This document shows positions 27,150-36,651 of a DNA stretch of 64,000 bases, piece after piece (position 1 is the stretch's first letter; each line of letters starts with the position of its first letter). The notes beneath the pieces were generated by a model. The model searched no databases. It saw only the letters and a program-made list of their open reading frames with translations, and was not told the origin of the DNA. The stretch comes from JAVJRN01 sp040218415. GTDB lineage: Bacteria; Bacteroidota; Bacteroidia; Cytophagales; Cyclobacteriaceae. A program made the position numbers and the translations under genes. Where the stretch lies: NCBI GenBank assembly GCA_040218415.1, contig JAVJRN010000041.1, positions 1-64,000 on the forward strand, written 5' to 3'.

Positions 27150-28235
27150 TTATTTTACAGCTACGGCAATCTTACTATCAGCTGTACCATAGTACAAAAA
27201 CCACTTGCCCTTGTAAAAACTCAAGCCCTCCACAAAGCAAACATTATTGACTTGGCCGGTTTTTTCATAATCTTCTGTCGGATAAAAGAAATATTCATTT
27301 GCCCGATCTACTAATTTCGAAGGATCGCTCAATGCATAAAGTGCCTGTCCTGCGGCATAAGTGCCTTTTGGCAACTCAAAGTCATCTTGCATATTGCGGC
27401 TATTATATATCAACACGATCCCTTTTTCTGTAAGTATGGCCGGCGGCCCTGGCTCCACCAAATCGCTATCGAACATCCCCTGACGCGGAGACAATACTTT
27501 TTTCCAGTTTCCATTTTCATCCAAAACCGGATCCCAATGAATTAAATCAAGAGATGTGGCGACAAACAAATGCGTATCTCCAAAGTACATCCAGTAAGTA
27601 CCGTTCACTTTCGTCGCAACCATTTTTGACCCTTGAAGCTTGGAAACAATCGCGCCCGATTTGGTCCAAGCATTGATGTCTTCTTCCTGTGTAAAAACGG
27701 AACCATATTTCTGCCAGCTTTTTAGATCGATGGATGTTGCAATGAGTAACCGAGCTTTGTCGCCATCGTATGCGGTGTAAGTCATATAACAAATGCCGCT
27801 TTTATCTTCTACAATTCTTGGGTCTTCAGCGCCTCCTTCCCACTCCAAATATTTTACCTCATCATTATTTGGATAAAATACAGGTGCTGGCTGCTTATTG
27901 AAAGTAAGGCCGTCGAGGCTCCAAGCAAGGCCAATCCTGGAGGTTCCGTTATATTTTCCAACAAAATCTTCCGCTCGGTAGAGCAAAAACAAAGTGTCGT
28001 TTCTTACCAATGAAGCCGGATTAAAAACATCCTTACCTTCCCATCTTACCATATCATTCCTGATGGGGTCTAGGAATAGACTACTTGTATCTGGTAGTAA
28101 AACAGGATTTACATCGTTGGCCTTTTCAAAACCAAGAAGCTGCCAATCTTTTGGGATTTTTTCGTTGTAAGAGCAACCCCAAACAACCAATGTAAGCAAT
28201 AGCAAAGAAATGAAAAAAAGCAGATATGATCTCAT
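27150..28235 (-). CDS. GH130-like glycoside phosphorylase/hydrolase lipoprotein
   Basis: A 361-residue protein with a lipoprotein-type signal (VVWGC, Cys21) and a five-bladed propeller pattern. WEGGAEDPRIVE, DVFNPASLVRNDTLFLLYRA and DLVEPGPPAIL are typical of family GH130 (mannoside phosphorylases and mannosidases) and related GH43/GH32 propellers. It should act on beta-linked mannosides or similar sugars at the periplasmic face. No SusCD pair or other glycan genes are adjacent, which is unusual for a Bacteroidetes glycan enzyme. Confidence 0.65.
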   Translation of the reverse strand: MRSYLLFFISLLLLTLVVWGCSYNEKIPKDWQLLGFEKANDVNPVLLPDTSSLFLDPIRNDMVRWEGKDVFNPASLVRNDTLFLLYRAEDFVGKYNGTSRIGLAWSLDGLTFNKQPAPVFYPNNDEVKYLEWEGGAEDPRIVEDKSGICYMTYTAYDGDKARLLIATSIDLKSWQKYGSVFTQEEDINAWTKSGAIVSKLQGSKMVATKVNGTYWMYFGDTHLFVATSLDLIHWDPVLDENGNWKKVLSPRQGMFDSDLVEPGPPAILTEKGIVLIYNSRNMQDDFELPKGTYAAGQALYALSDPSKLVDRANEYFFYPTEDYEKTGQVNNVCFVEGLSFYKGKWFLYYGTADSKIAVAVK

Positions 28236-28362
28236 AAAATTCTGGGGCTTATTAGCGTTGAACTAAGCGAAAGTTACGCTATTCCTGAACGCTTTACTTC
28301 GAAACATGAGAATTGTCTGGCTCTTTTCAGTTAGCCAATAGCGAAGCACACTTTGTATTGAT

Positions 28363-28725
28363 TTACTTCGGTTCTACAATAAGAAAAACGGCCGTGCTGT
28401 CCCCGATATTAAGAACCTGATGCCATTCGATTCCTTCATTGTAAAAGTCATATCCTGTGGGGACATTGACCTCTCGCACGCCTGTGGCATCTTCCATTCT
28501 AAATCTGCTACCTTTTAGCGTGTAGCCAAAATGCGCGGCGTGTTGATGCATTTCATGGCCTACTCCGGGAGGAAAAGTGCATTTCAGTGCCCGCACCTTT
28601 TTGGTCTCTTCAATTACCACACATATTTCTTGGCCTTTCCAGCCTGCGGCTACTGGGTCGGGAAGGTTGATCTTTTTAGCACAGCTGAGCAAAAGGAGAC
28701 CTATAAATAAGTGGTGATTTTTCAA
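28363..28725 (-). CDS. Cupin-fold lipoprotein
   Basis: A 120-residue protein with a lipobox (LLSC, Cys15) and a single cupin barrel. The metal-binding pattern GHEMHQHAAHFGYTLKG (three His) and the later EGIEWHQVLNIGDS are visible. Its ligand is unknown; possibilities include metal-dependent oxygenation or small-molecule binding. It is on the same strand as the GH130-like gene, 127 bp upstream of it. Confidence 0.75.
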   Translation of the reverse strand: MKNHHLFIGLLLLSCAKKINLPDPVAAGWKGQEICVVIEETKKVRALKCTFPPGVGHEMHQHAAHFGYTLKGSRFRMEDATGVREVNVPTGYDFYNEGIEWHQVLNIGDSTAVFLIVEPK

Positions 28726-28898
28726 AAGGATGATTTTAGTTTCAGTTTGCGAAAATGAGCATTTTCAAATGATTTATATCTTTTGACCGCTAATTTAGCC
28801 GAATCAATTTTCTTCAATGATCGACCAATTTCCCAAGCTTAAGTATTTCGTTCTACTTTGATTTTTTCATCGCTCCCAATCTTATCACGATTCAAATA

Positions 28899-29765
28899 AT
28901 GCTTAAAAAAATACTTCTTCTATTCATCCCTTTTTTCGCCATTGGGCAAGATTTTGAGCCCAAACCAAACCAAGGTGAACTGGTACGTCACAGCTATTAC
29001 ACGCTTTCTTATGTAGAGCAGCATGAACAAGCAGAGTGGGTTTATTACATTTTAAGTGAGGATCTGGCCGGTGGAACTGAATCGCGCACCAATAATTTTC
29101 GGTCCGATCCTCTGGTAAAAAGTATTTCTGCTTCGATCAAAGATTATCAAGCTTCTGGTTATGATCGTGGACATTTGGCGCCTGCTGGCGATATGACGAT
29201 CAATGCCACTGCCATGTCAGAGTCGTTTTTCATGTCCAACATGTCGCCACAGTTACCCAACTTAAACCGTGGCAAATGGAAAAATCTTGAGGCGCTATTC
29301 CGAGGTTGGACAATTGATAATGGCGACCTATTTGTTGTTACAGGCCCCATATTCGAAGATAATCAGGGAAAGATTGGTGAAAATGCCGTCACCATTCCGG
29401 GTTACTATTACAAAATCGCCTATTCGATACGTGACAATAAAATGATTGGCTTTGTGATGCCCAATAAAAAGCTCGATCGATCCTTGGAAACCTATGTTGT
29501 ATCCGTGGATTATATCGAGTCTAAAACGGGAATAGATTTTTACCGCCAGTTGGAAGACAACAATGAAGCGGCACTTGAAAGCCGCATAGCTCCCGAGTTA
29601 TGGAATTTTAGCATTAAAAGCATTCAAAAAAACAACCCAATCAGCAGTGGCATTTCGAGTGCTAGACAATGCGCTGGAGTCGCCAAGAGCACCGGCAAAA
29701 GATGCAGAAGCAATACAAAAAATGAAAATGGATATTGCGGGCACCACCAAAGTCAAGCAAAGTAA
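28899..29765 (+). CDS. Secreted NUC1-type DNA/RNA non-specific endonuclease with Cys/His tail
   Basis: The 288-residue protein has a signal peptide (MLKKILLLFIPFFAIG). The DRGHLAPAGDM motif (Asp89-Arg90-Gly91-His92) carries the general-base His92. The magnesium-binding Asn (Asn123) lies in LNRGKWKNLE, preceded by SNMSPQ. These are the hallmarks of NucA/NUC1 nucleases. The last 34 residues add a compact motif with Cys258, Cys269, Cys280 and His283 spaced as C-x10-C-x10-C-x2-H, likely a zinc site of the DUF5763 kind. It probably degrades extracellular nucleic acid for phosphate and nucleosides. Confidence 0.92.
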   Translation: MLKKILLLFIPFFAIGQDFEPKPNQGELVRHSYYTLSYVEQHEQAEWVYYILSEDLAGGTESRTNNFRSDPLVKSISASIKDYQASGYDRGHLAPAGDMTINATAMSESFFMSNMSPQLPNLNRGKWKNLEALFRGWTIDNGDLFVVTGPIFEDNQGKIGENAVTIPGYYYKIAYSIRDNKMIGFVMPNKKLDRSLETYVVSVDYIESKTGIDFYRQLEDNNEAALESRIAPELWNFSIKSIQKNNPISSGISSARQCAGVAKSTGKRCRSNTKNENGYCGHHQSQAK

Positions 29766-30333
29766 AAATACACTTCAGCATGATCGAATGACCCAACGTG
29801 ACTGACGAATGAATACCCTAAGAATAGTGGTTACTTACCACGCACTACAGTACCATATTTTCTTTTGATGTTCAGGAATTGACATTGGTCTCTTCAAGAA
29901 TATGGCTATCCTTCAAGCTTATATCATCAGCATACTGAAGATTATTTTTTGTGAAAAAACTTCGAAAAAAAATTATTTTTTTTTCGAAAACTCGAATGAG
30001 TAATGGAGTTCGGTCGAAAAAAGCTAGGTCGGTATCGGAGCTTACTTGGAGTTACTGAATTTTTTCGGGCTTCTATTCAAGCTAAAAAACCTATTATTTT
30101 GGTCAAAAACGAAACTTGGCTGAATTATTTTGATTGACTTATTCATGAAAAGATTAAACGTAAATTCTACACCTTTTTGATTTGATAATTTTGCAATCGA
30201 TTTAATGGGATCTTAATCAGTGTTTTTGCGAATTATGTAATTTTCTAATGTTTAACTATATCTGTAATTTCTTTAAACAAAAAAATTAGCCAAGGAGTTA
30301 CGAAAGTGATCAAACTTATAAAATGATAACATT
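29766..30333. other. 568-bp leader region of the rhodopsin operon
   Basis: No open frame of note. It contains the A9/T9 hairpin at 29961-29989 and an AAGGAG at about 30291, too far from the rhodopsin ATG (30334) to serve as its ribosome site. The length suggests regulated transcription or a long leader. Confidence 0.4.
29961..29989. promoter_or_regulatory. Perfect A/T hairpin upstream of rhodopsin
   Basis: TTCG plus nine A, a TTA loop, then nine T plus CGAA: a perfect 13-bp stem that reads as an intrinsic terminator in either direction. It might end the nuclease transcript (though about 200 bp after its stop) or insulate the rhodopsin promoter. Confidence 0.5.
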
Positions 30334-31062
30334 ATGCAAACATTAAACATTCTTGTAGCCTCCTTGGCTCCTACTGATTACGTAGGTTTTACCTTTTTTG
30401 TTGGGGCAATGGCGATGGCCGCTGCTACTGTATTCTTCTTCTTTGAAAGAATTTCCGTAGATGGGAAATGGAAAACTTCCTTACTCGTTTCTGGGATTAT
30501 TACTTTCATTGCTGCAGTTCATTACTATTATATGCGTGACTTTTGGATCGAAAACCAGTATTCTCCGACAGCACTTCGGTACATTGACTGGACATTGACC
30601 GTACCATTAATGTGTGTTGAGTTCTATTTAATTCTCAAGGCATTTGGTGCTAAAATCGGTCTGATGTGGAAACTAATTTTTTACTCAGTTTTCATGCTCG
30701 TCACAGGATACTTAGGTGAAACTGTTTACCGTGAATCAAGTGCGATTTGGGGAGCAATATCTTCTCTTGGTTATGCAGGAATCGTTTACGAAATTTGGCT
30801 AGGAAGCGCCAAAAAACTTGCACAAAATTCTAATGACCCTGCGTTACAGAAAGCATTTACTACGTTAGGCTGGTTCGTATTAGTAGGTTGGGCAATATAT
30901 CCTATTGGATACATGGCCATTGATACTGACGGACTTTTGAGAAACGTTTTACCTTTATCATCTATGGACATCATTTATAACATAGGTGATGCTGTAAATA
31001 AAATCGGTTTTGGACTCGTTATCTATAGTCTTGCCATCCAATCAAAAGCTTCAAAAGCCTAA
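30334..31062 (+). CDS. Proteorhodopsin, light-driven proton pump (green type)
   Basis: A 242-residue seven-helix opsin. Helix C reads RYIDWTLTVPLMCVEF: Asp85, Thr89 and Glu96 form the DTE motif of outward proton pumps. Met93 at the spectral-tuning position is typical of green-absorbing forms. His63 matches the conserved histidine of proteorhodopsin, and Lys223 (AVNKIGFG) holds retinal. It pumps protons across the inner membrane in light. A strong hairpin follows, then the genes for beta-carotene formation and cleavage, so cofactor and opsin are co-expressed. No SD is seen, as is usual in this phylum. Confidence 0.97.
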   Translation: MQTLNILVASLAPTDYVGFTFFVGAMAMAAATVFFFFERISVDGKWKTSLLVSGIITFIAAVHYYYMRDFWIENQYSPTALRYIDWTLTVPLMCVEFYLILKAFGAKIGLMWKLIFYSVFMLVTGYLGETVYRESSAIWGAISSLGYAGIVYEIWLGSAKKLAQNSNDPALQKAFTTLGWFVLVGWAIYPIGYMAIDTDGLLRNVLPLSSMDIIYNIGDAVNKIGFGLVIYSLAIQSKASKA

Positions 31063-31080
31063 TTCAATTGATTAATCGTA

Positions 31081-31113
31081 AAAGAGTTGGTGATTTCGCC
31101 AACTCTTTTTTTT
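31081..31113 (+). terminator. Terminator or attenuator between rhodopsin and lycopene cyclase
   Basis: AAAGAGTTGG pairs with CCAACTCTTT (inner GGTG/CGCC, loop ATTT), followed by a T run. The next ATG is at 31118, directly after the T run, so the downstream genes have no room for their own promoter and must rely on read-through. Confidence 0.8.
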
Positions 31114-31117
31114 CATT

Positions 31118-32260
31118 ATGACTTACGATATTATCATAGCAGGTGCTGGACTTGGCGGTCTGAGCTTTGCGCACTTTTTGATTAAAAATCGATACAACTC
31201 CAAAAGAGTACTCATAATTGATGCTGCGGAGAAAAACTCGAACGACAGAACCTGGAGTTTCTGGTCTTGTGATACGCCAACATTTAAATGTGCCAATAAA
31301 CGAGCCTGGAGTCAGCTAGGATTTGCTACGGAGGCTTTTGTGAAATATGAATCAATAGATCCTTATAAGTACTATACCATCCACGGTATAGATTTTTATG
31401 AAGAAGTACTAGATGAAATAAATAAATCATCGTTTATCACCTTCAAACAAGAAAAAATAACCTCAATCTTAGACAATGAATCATGCGTTGAAGTCAATAC
31501 TACTGAGAGCAAGTACACCGCAGACTATGTAATCGACAGTATTACAAGACCAAAGATTGACGAAAATGAGTTTTTCCTTAACTGGCAAAACTTTGTTGGC
31601 TGGAAAATTAGGACGAGAGAAAGCACTTTCGATGTGAACAAGCCATTACTGATGGATTTCAGAGTTCCTCAAACTGACTCGGCAAATTTCATTTATATAC
31701 TACCCTATCATGAAAATGAAGCTTTGGTAGAATACACACAGTTTTCTTGGTCTCGAAATATCGACAAATCGAGCTGTGAGAAAGAGTTACAAACTTACAT
31801 CAGAGAAATACTTGGCGCCAGTAATTTCGATATACTGGAAGAAGAAATAGGATCGATACCTATGACGAATTATCCCTTTGATCCGTCTCCCTCTGACAGA
31901 GTATTTAGAATTGGAATAGTTGGCGGAGATACCAAGCCAACCACAGGTTACACTTTTCAGAATGTACAAAAGCACTGTTCCTTGATCTATTCACAAATAA
32001 ATGGCGCGAGTGAAGTTCCAGAAACGAATCCAAGGTTCGCTTTTTATGATAACTTATTGTTAGGCATCATAGAAAATCACCCTGAGCAGCTCAAGGCCAT
32101 CATGTCCAAGCTCTTTGGCAGTCAGCCAATGTCTAGAGTTTTAAAATTTTTGGACGAAGAAACCAACCTGATAGAAGAGTTGAGTATCTTTTCTCAATTG
32201 CCGTGGGCACCTTTTTTAAGTGAACTATTAATTAAAAAACCTAATGTCAACGCTGGGTAA
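31118..32260 (+). CDS. crtY: Lycopene beta-cyclase
   Basis: A 380-residue flavoprotein of the CrtY/CrtL family. The N-terminal dinucleotide fold is IIIAGAGLGGLSFAHFL, followed by the cyclase motif DRTWSFW, the internal RIGIVGGDTKPTTGYTF and the C-terminal helix region. It turns lycopene into beta-carotene, the substrate of the next enzyme. It starts 56 bp after the opsin and overlaps the Blh gene by 17 bp. Earlier carotenoid genes (crtB, crtI) are not in this window. Confidence 0.93.
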   Translation: MTYDIIIAGAGLGGLSFAHFLIKNRYNSKRVLIIDAAEKNSNDRTWSFWSCDTPTFKCANKRAWSQLGFATEAFVKYESIDPYKYYTIHGIDFYEEVLDEINKSSFITFKQEKITSILDNESCVEVNTTESKYTADYVIDSITRPKIDENEFFLNWQNFVGWKIRTRESTFDVNKPLLMDFRVPQTDSANFIYILPYHENEALVEYTQFSWSRNIDKSSCEKELQTYIREILGASNFDILEEEIGSIPMTNYPFDPSPSDRVFRIGIVGGDTKPTTGYTFQNVQKHCSLIYSQINGASEVPETNPRFAFYDNLLLGIIENHPEQLKAIMSKLFGSQPMSRVLKFLDEETNLIEELSIFSQLPWAPFLSELLIKKPNVNAG

Positions 32261-33131
32261 GCTGACCATTCTTTTAATTGCAGGTGTCAACGCCTATTTT
32301 ATTGACATCACCTCTGTCAACTTTGCCATAGCCATCATTCTTATCCTTTTTTTCGGAATTCCGCATGGCGCTACCGACCATGTATTGTTCAATGTGCTAA
32401 AAACTGGAACGCTTGAGTCTACACCAAAAAAAGCGTTCATCGTATTTTATCTCTTGACAATGATCCTTTTTGCTCTTTTTTGGTATTTTTTGCCAGCCCT
32501 ATCCTTGTTATTTTTCTTAATTATATCTGCCTATCATTTCGGGGAAACACAACTCAGTTATTGGAATAAAAGTCACCAACTCAAGTCTATTGCCTATTTA
32601 AGTTGGGGAGTAGCCGTATTATGCATCATTTTATTGTCAGATATCGAGCGGTTAGAATATTACCTTGTGGGCAGCCTAATTACTGAAGAAACACTCGTAT
32701 TTGTCGCATCGATTAAATATTACCTGATCATTGTCCCGATCGTTATATTTTTCACTTTGCTACTCATTTATGAAAGGAAGAAAGTATTCCAAGAAATAAT
32801 GGATCTGGCAATGATCGCCATCCTTGCGTGGCTTAGTCCACTGCTGTTGAGTTTTGCTTTATTTTTTGCCTTTTGGCACTCGAATGACGCTATTCTATTC
32901 CAAATCCAAAGGTTAAAAACGAGTAGCCTCAGCTTTTCAATCAATCAATGGGTGAAGCTCGCGCTACCCTATTCGATCATCAGCATTGTTGGAATAATCA
33001 TCATTGTTGGAAGTACTTATTTTTTTAAGATCGACACGCCTCTGATCACCTTGCTTTTTATCCTAATTGCGCTTATTACCTTGCCGCATTCGTTAATCAT
33101 GTCGCGGTTTATTCAGGCTAAGCAAACCTGA
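32244..33131 (+). CDS. blh: Beta-carotene 15,15'-dioxygenase, Brp/Blh family
   Basis: A 295-residue membrane protein with about eight helices. The iron-binding histidine motifs of Blh are present: FGIPHGATDHVLF, ISAYHFGETQ, FAFWHSNDA and LPHSLIMSRF. It cleaves beta-carotene to two retinals, which supply the opsin encoded upstream. It ends the operon. Confidence 0.95.
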   Translation: MSTLGKLTILLIAGVNAYFIDITSVNFAIAIILILFFGIPHGATDHVLFNVLKTGTLESTPKKAFIVFYLLTMILFALFWYFLPALSLLFFLIISAYHFGETQLSYWNKSHQLKSIAYLSWGVAVLCIILLSDIERLEYYLVGSLITEETLVFVASIKYYLIIVPIVIFFTLLLIYERKKVFQEIMDLAMIAILAWLSPLLLSFALFFAFWHSNDAILFQIQRLKTSSLSFSINQWVKLALPYSIISIVGIIIIVGSTYFFKIDTPLITLLFILIALITLPHSLIMSRFIQAKQT

Positions 33132-33189
33132 TTGGCATCAATGAGGCTGCTGGTGTAAATTTATAACTTATCTATGTTTTTACTCTGTG

Positions 33190-33396
33190 TTAAAAAAAAA
33201 CAGTATAAGCTTGAGCTCTTTCGGGGAAATATACCTCTAGCGTATCCAAATCGCCATTCTCGATGCACACATAGTAACTGCGGATAAGGCCAAATCCAGA
33301 AGGCACTGATTGAAACAAGTGATGGAATGCAAGTACTGATAATCGCTTATCTTTTATTTTGAAGGCATACTGGAAGAGAATGATCTCGTAGATCAG
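33190..33396 (-). pseudogene. Possible gene remnant in the gap after blh
   Basis: On the minus strand 68 codons stay open without an ATG (YAFKIKDKRLSVLAFHHLFQ, GFGLIRSYYVCIENGDLDTL, VYFPERAQAYTVFF), bounded upstream by TAA at 33397-33399. Composition is protein-like but I cannot name a family. The rest of the 415-bp gap shows nothing. Confidence 0.25.
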
Positions 33397-33546
33397 TTAC
33401 AAACTTGCCATTGCCTCAAAGACTAAAGCTATGCTTTGATAGACGAGAGTCAGGGAGGTGCAATGAGTATTGATTATGCAGATAAAGTTATAGTGACAGT
33501 GCTTTCGGAGAACCATTTAAGAATGTTTAATTTCAAACCCACCTAG

Positions 33547-34206
33547 TTATTTTTCTTTGTTGATGATAACTCCGATCCCGAGCATCATTGAAGGCGAAAT
33601 CATTCCGTCTCCTTTATCCTGATAATCAACAGCGTCTCCATAGAAAATATCTCTTTGAGAAGTCAGTAAAAAATCCTGTGTGATTTGAAATCTCACGTTT
33701 ATGACAATTTGCCTTTCCTGCCAACTCAAATCTATGAATGGCCCGAGTTGTAATAGTTGAAAAGTATCTTCGCCCTGACCTTTTATACCAGACCCGCCGA
33801 ATAGGCTCCAATATTCATCTTGCCAATTGACACGCTCTTTACCATACAAGAAACTACAACCGATATCTATTTGGGTACCAGAGGAGCCTAAATAAAAGCG
33901 ATGGCTGTATGCCATTCCAGAGTAATAGATTATGGATTTGCCCGGCGGGCTCGTAAGAATATCACCTCCTTTTAAGTTTCTTTTTCTATGGAAAATCAAT
34001 GATATGGCGCCTTTCCTAGAAATAAAATACTTCATGTTCATCTCAACCATCCAAGGAAGAACGGGTGCCAAGGAACGGGAACGGTTTTTATAAGGTTCTG
34101 CCGATACGCCAGAGTTTGTTCCTATACCCGAACCTACGTGTATACTCACTTGGGAAAATGACTCAAAGTAAGCAGATAGAAAAATAAAGAAAATCCAATA
34201 TCTCAT
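33547..34206 (-). CDS. Predicted outer-membrane beta-barrel protein
   Basis: A 219-residue protein with a signal peptide (MRYWIFFIFLSAYFESFSQ) and alternating hydrophobic strands (KGAISLIFHRKRNLKGGDIL, GTQIDIGCSFLYG). The final strands (MMLGIGVIINKEK) are compatible with a small barrel. No specific family was recognised. It lies after the HTH-protein gene on the same strand, 111 bp apart. Confidence 0.6.
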   Translation of the reverse strand: MRYWIFFIFLSAYFESFSQVSIHVGSGIGTNSGVSAEPYKNRSRSLAPVLPWMVEMNMKYFISRKGAISLIFHRKRNLKGGDILTSPPGKSIIYYSGMAYSHRFYLGSSGTQIDIGCSFLYGKERVNWQDEYWSLFGGSGIKGQGEDTFQLLQLGPFIDLSWQERQIVINVRFQITQDFLLTSQRDIFYGDAVDYQDKGDGMISPSMMLGIGVIINKEK

Positions 34207-34317
34207 AATCCAAAGATGCCTATTTGAACTATGATAAGTTCAGCAAACTTTGCAACTCAAAATCAAGCTGTTGCAATTATTGCAACTTATATCATTGGAA
34301 TTTCTGACCCTTTTCTT

Positions 34318-35313
34318 TTACATACGATTTTGAAGTGCTACTACTTTAGCCTCCATCCTATTGAAAAACATCGACCGTTCCTTCTCAGAAGTCATGCTAA
34401 TAGGAATAGATTTTTGAACCATTGTATCAATATGGTTCTCTATCTGATCACAAAAGTTATCATCTGAAGTACTCAAGGTATTAAGCATATTAAAGGCCTT
34501 GAATATGACTCTCTGCCCATCCATTTTAAAAAGGACAGTATTATCTCCGATTTCGACCTCATTGAAATACATAACTAGTTTTCCTGACGATAAACTGACG
34601 GAAGGATCGGTTCCACAATTATACTTATGCCCAGTTTCTGATTGTTTACGTATATGGAAAATCAAATTCCGAAGTTCTTCTGCCATTCTCATTGCCTCTA
34701 TTTTAGTGAGGAACCCGCTTTCGTATGCGTAGTTAATCTGGCTGATTGTCACATTGATCGTCTCGTTGCTCCATATTTCAAGGGAAGGAATTTTCTGAAA
34801 GTGTCGCCATATGTCTGTAGCATGCTTCAACAATTGGTCAGAAATAAGATCAGCGTGATACCTCGAGGATTTTAGCTCAGGATCATTTAAAATCACTTTT
34901 TTCCAAAAATAGAATTTGAATCTGGTAAGAGATTCAAAGTTAAAGAAATAGAAAATTGGAATGTCTTTTGCCAGATATGTGACAGAGCGTTCTTTGGAGG
35001 ACAGTAGCATTTCAAAATTAGCGACAAGAGATGCTAGATAGTTCTGAAAAGTAAATCTATCGCTGATTGATCGGTTATTGAATGTTACCGAGCTCGTTGT
35101 AAGTCTGAGATAGCTATCAAGAGAAATCTTATAATGATGACTTATCTGTCGTAGTTCATTAAAGCTGATGAGCGTATCTCCTCTTAACCTACGATAAGCA
35201 CTATCTCTACTTATATCTAATAAGAGTGATAATGTGTTCGCTAGTGAATCTTTTCGGTTTTGAGATCTAATCCATTCAAAGAATTCAATTTGTGCTTGTC
35301 TGTCTGATTTCAT
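34318..35313 (-). CDS. HTH-type regulator of unknown target
   Basis: Start 35313 (MKSDRQAQIEFFEWIRSQ) is chosen; the 21 extra residues from 35376 are hydrophobic and unlike the family. The helix-turn-helix is near the N-terminus: SLLLDISRDSAYRRLRGDTL through ISFNELRQISHHYKISLDSY. A long helical C-terminal domain follows, ending in a region with KERSMFFNRMEAKV. Proteins of this shape are common and uncharacterised in Bacteroidetes. It neighbours outer-membrane protein genes on both sides, which may be its targets. Confidence 0.6.
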   Translation of the reverse strand: MKSDRQAQIEFFEWIRSQNRKDSLANTLSLLLDISRDSAYRRLRGDTLISFNELRQISHHYKISLDSYLRLTTSSVTFNNRSISDRFTFQNYLASLVANFEMLLSSKERSVTYLAKDIPIFYFFNFESLTRFKFYFWKKVILNDPELKSSRYHADLISDQLLKHATDIWRHFQKIPSLEIWSNETINVTISQINYAYESGFLTKIEAMRMAEELRNLIFHIRKQSETGHKYNCGTDPSVSLSSGKLVMYFNEVEIGDNTVLFKMDGQRVIFKAFNMLNTLSTSDDNFCDQIENHIDTMVQKSIPISMTSEKERSMFFNRMEAKVVALQNRM

Positions 35314-35535
35314 AGTTAAATCATCAAAAATTAGAAGAAATTTAATAACTACCGTATTAACAATTAGCAGCATCAAGAAAAAATCTAATGATTAGGATTG
35401 CGATAAAATTCGACTGTCTCTACAATCAGCTTAACAACACATAACTGTATATTAAGAATAATCAGAAGTCCGTGACTTCATTATTCCACTATGATACATA
35501 CATTAGGAAAAACAAAATCCTGACCAATCAATAAG

Positions 35536-36651
35536 CTAAAAAGCCTCGCGCATACCAATATAAATACCATATTGGCCTTCATTAGAAATACCCAAATCAC
35601 AGCGAATGTTGAGTTTTTTTGATGGAATGACTGCAAATCTTCCGCCTAACCCGACAATATATTTTAAGGACGAAGTTTGAAAATCGCCAATGGAAGAAGC
35701 CACATCTCCAACTCCTGCAAACGCCACTCCACCAAAGCGCCAAAACAAATGTCGGCGATACTCGGCCTGCGCATAAATGAGTTGATTATCTCGGTAAAGG
35801 CTCGCATTTTCAATACCTCTTAAACGATCGTCACCGCCAAGTTGGGGAAGTTTATAAAAGGGTACATCAGCACCTCCAGTAAAATTTGCTCGGAGCTGAA
35901 ATGCGAAAATATGCTTAGCATCCTTAAAATTGATGTATTTCCTCACATCAAGAATATAACTGCTATACTGAAAATCGCCGATTGGATTAAACAAGGTTTG
36001 CGCGCCTATGAAATAGCCTTTCGTTGGATAGATGACATTGTCTCGCGAATCAAACTTGAATGCTGGCCCAAGCCTCACAAGAGCTCCTCCCTCGATACCA
36101 ACCGGCACATCAGTCGCTAATAACCCATTTTCTACCAAGTCTTTAATTTGAGTATGCTGAAAATCAAAAGCTGCACCAAAGAAATAAATATCTTCCCATG
36201 GCCGAAAAGCCATCCCTTCGAGCTGCCAATAAACATTGGTATAGTTCTCTGAAATTTCCGGATCATTCTCATTGCCAATTCCAAAATAGAGATCAGGGAA
36301 ATTGAAAAAACGCGGGGTAACATTGAGATTAAAGCCAGATTTAAAATAATAATCGAGGTTAGCAGCGGTGAGCACCTGATTTCTAAAAGTGTAAAGAAAA
36401 TAGGGCGTGAGTGAGGATTCTCTCTGAAAGCTATTTTGAGATTGATCTTTCCCTGCCAATACGACTACAGCCAATCCTCCAAATTGCACACTCGTTTCAG
36501 GTTGATAGCCCAAAGCTGGGTATATGGCAAATGATTTACTCGCTCTTACAGAGTCTCCTTTTTGAGCAAAAACAAAGAATGGCAGCAATAATAAAATAGC
36601 TAAATATGATTTGCTCAATGATGAAATATTTATGAGTGATGTGGAAAGCAA
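35536..36651 (-). CDS. Omp85/BamA-like outer-membrane barrel protein
   Basis: A 371-residue protein with a signal peptide (to about residue 29, VFAQ). The barrel carries the surface-antigen/BamA pattern FDSRDNVIYPTKGYFIGAQT and GGDDRLRGIENASLYRDNQL, then GVAFAGVGDVASS and a terminal aromatic (MREAF). No POTRA domains are evident, so it is the short barrel-only type seen in Bacteroidetes, possibly for lipid or protein movement at the outer membrane. It lies downstream of the M23 gene but 288 bp away. Confidence 0.75.
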   Translation of the reverse strand: MLSTSLINISSLSKSYLAILLLLPFFVFAQKGDSVRASKSFAIYPALGYQPETSVQFGGLAVVVLAGKDQSQNSFQRESSLTPYFLYTFRNQVLTAANLDYYFKSGFNLNVTPRFFNFPDLYFGIGNENDPEISENYTNVYWQLEGMAFRPWEDIYFFGAAFDFQHTQIKDLVENGLLATDVPVGIEGGALVRLGPAFKFDSRDNVIYPTKGYFIGAQTLFNPIGDFQYSSYILDVRKYINFKDAKHIFAFQLRANFTGGADVPFYKLPQLGGDDRLRGIENASLYRDNQLIYAQAEYRRHLFWRFGGVAFAGVGDVASSIGDFQTSSLKYIVGLGGRFAVIPSKKLNIRCDLGISNEGQYGIYIGMREAF

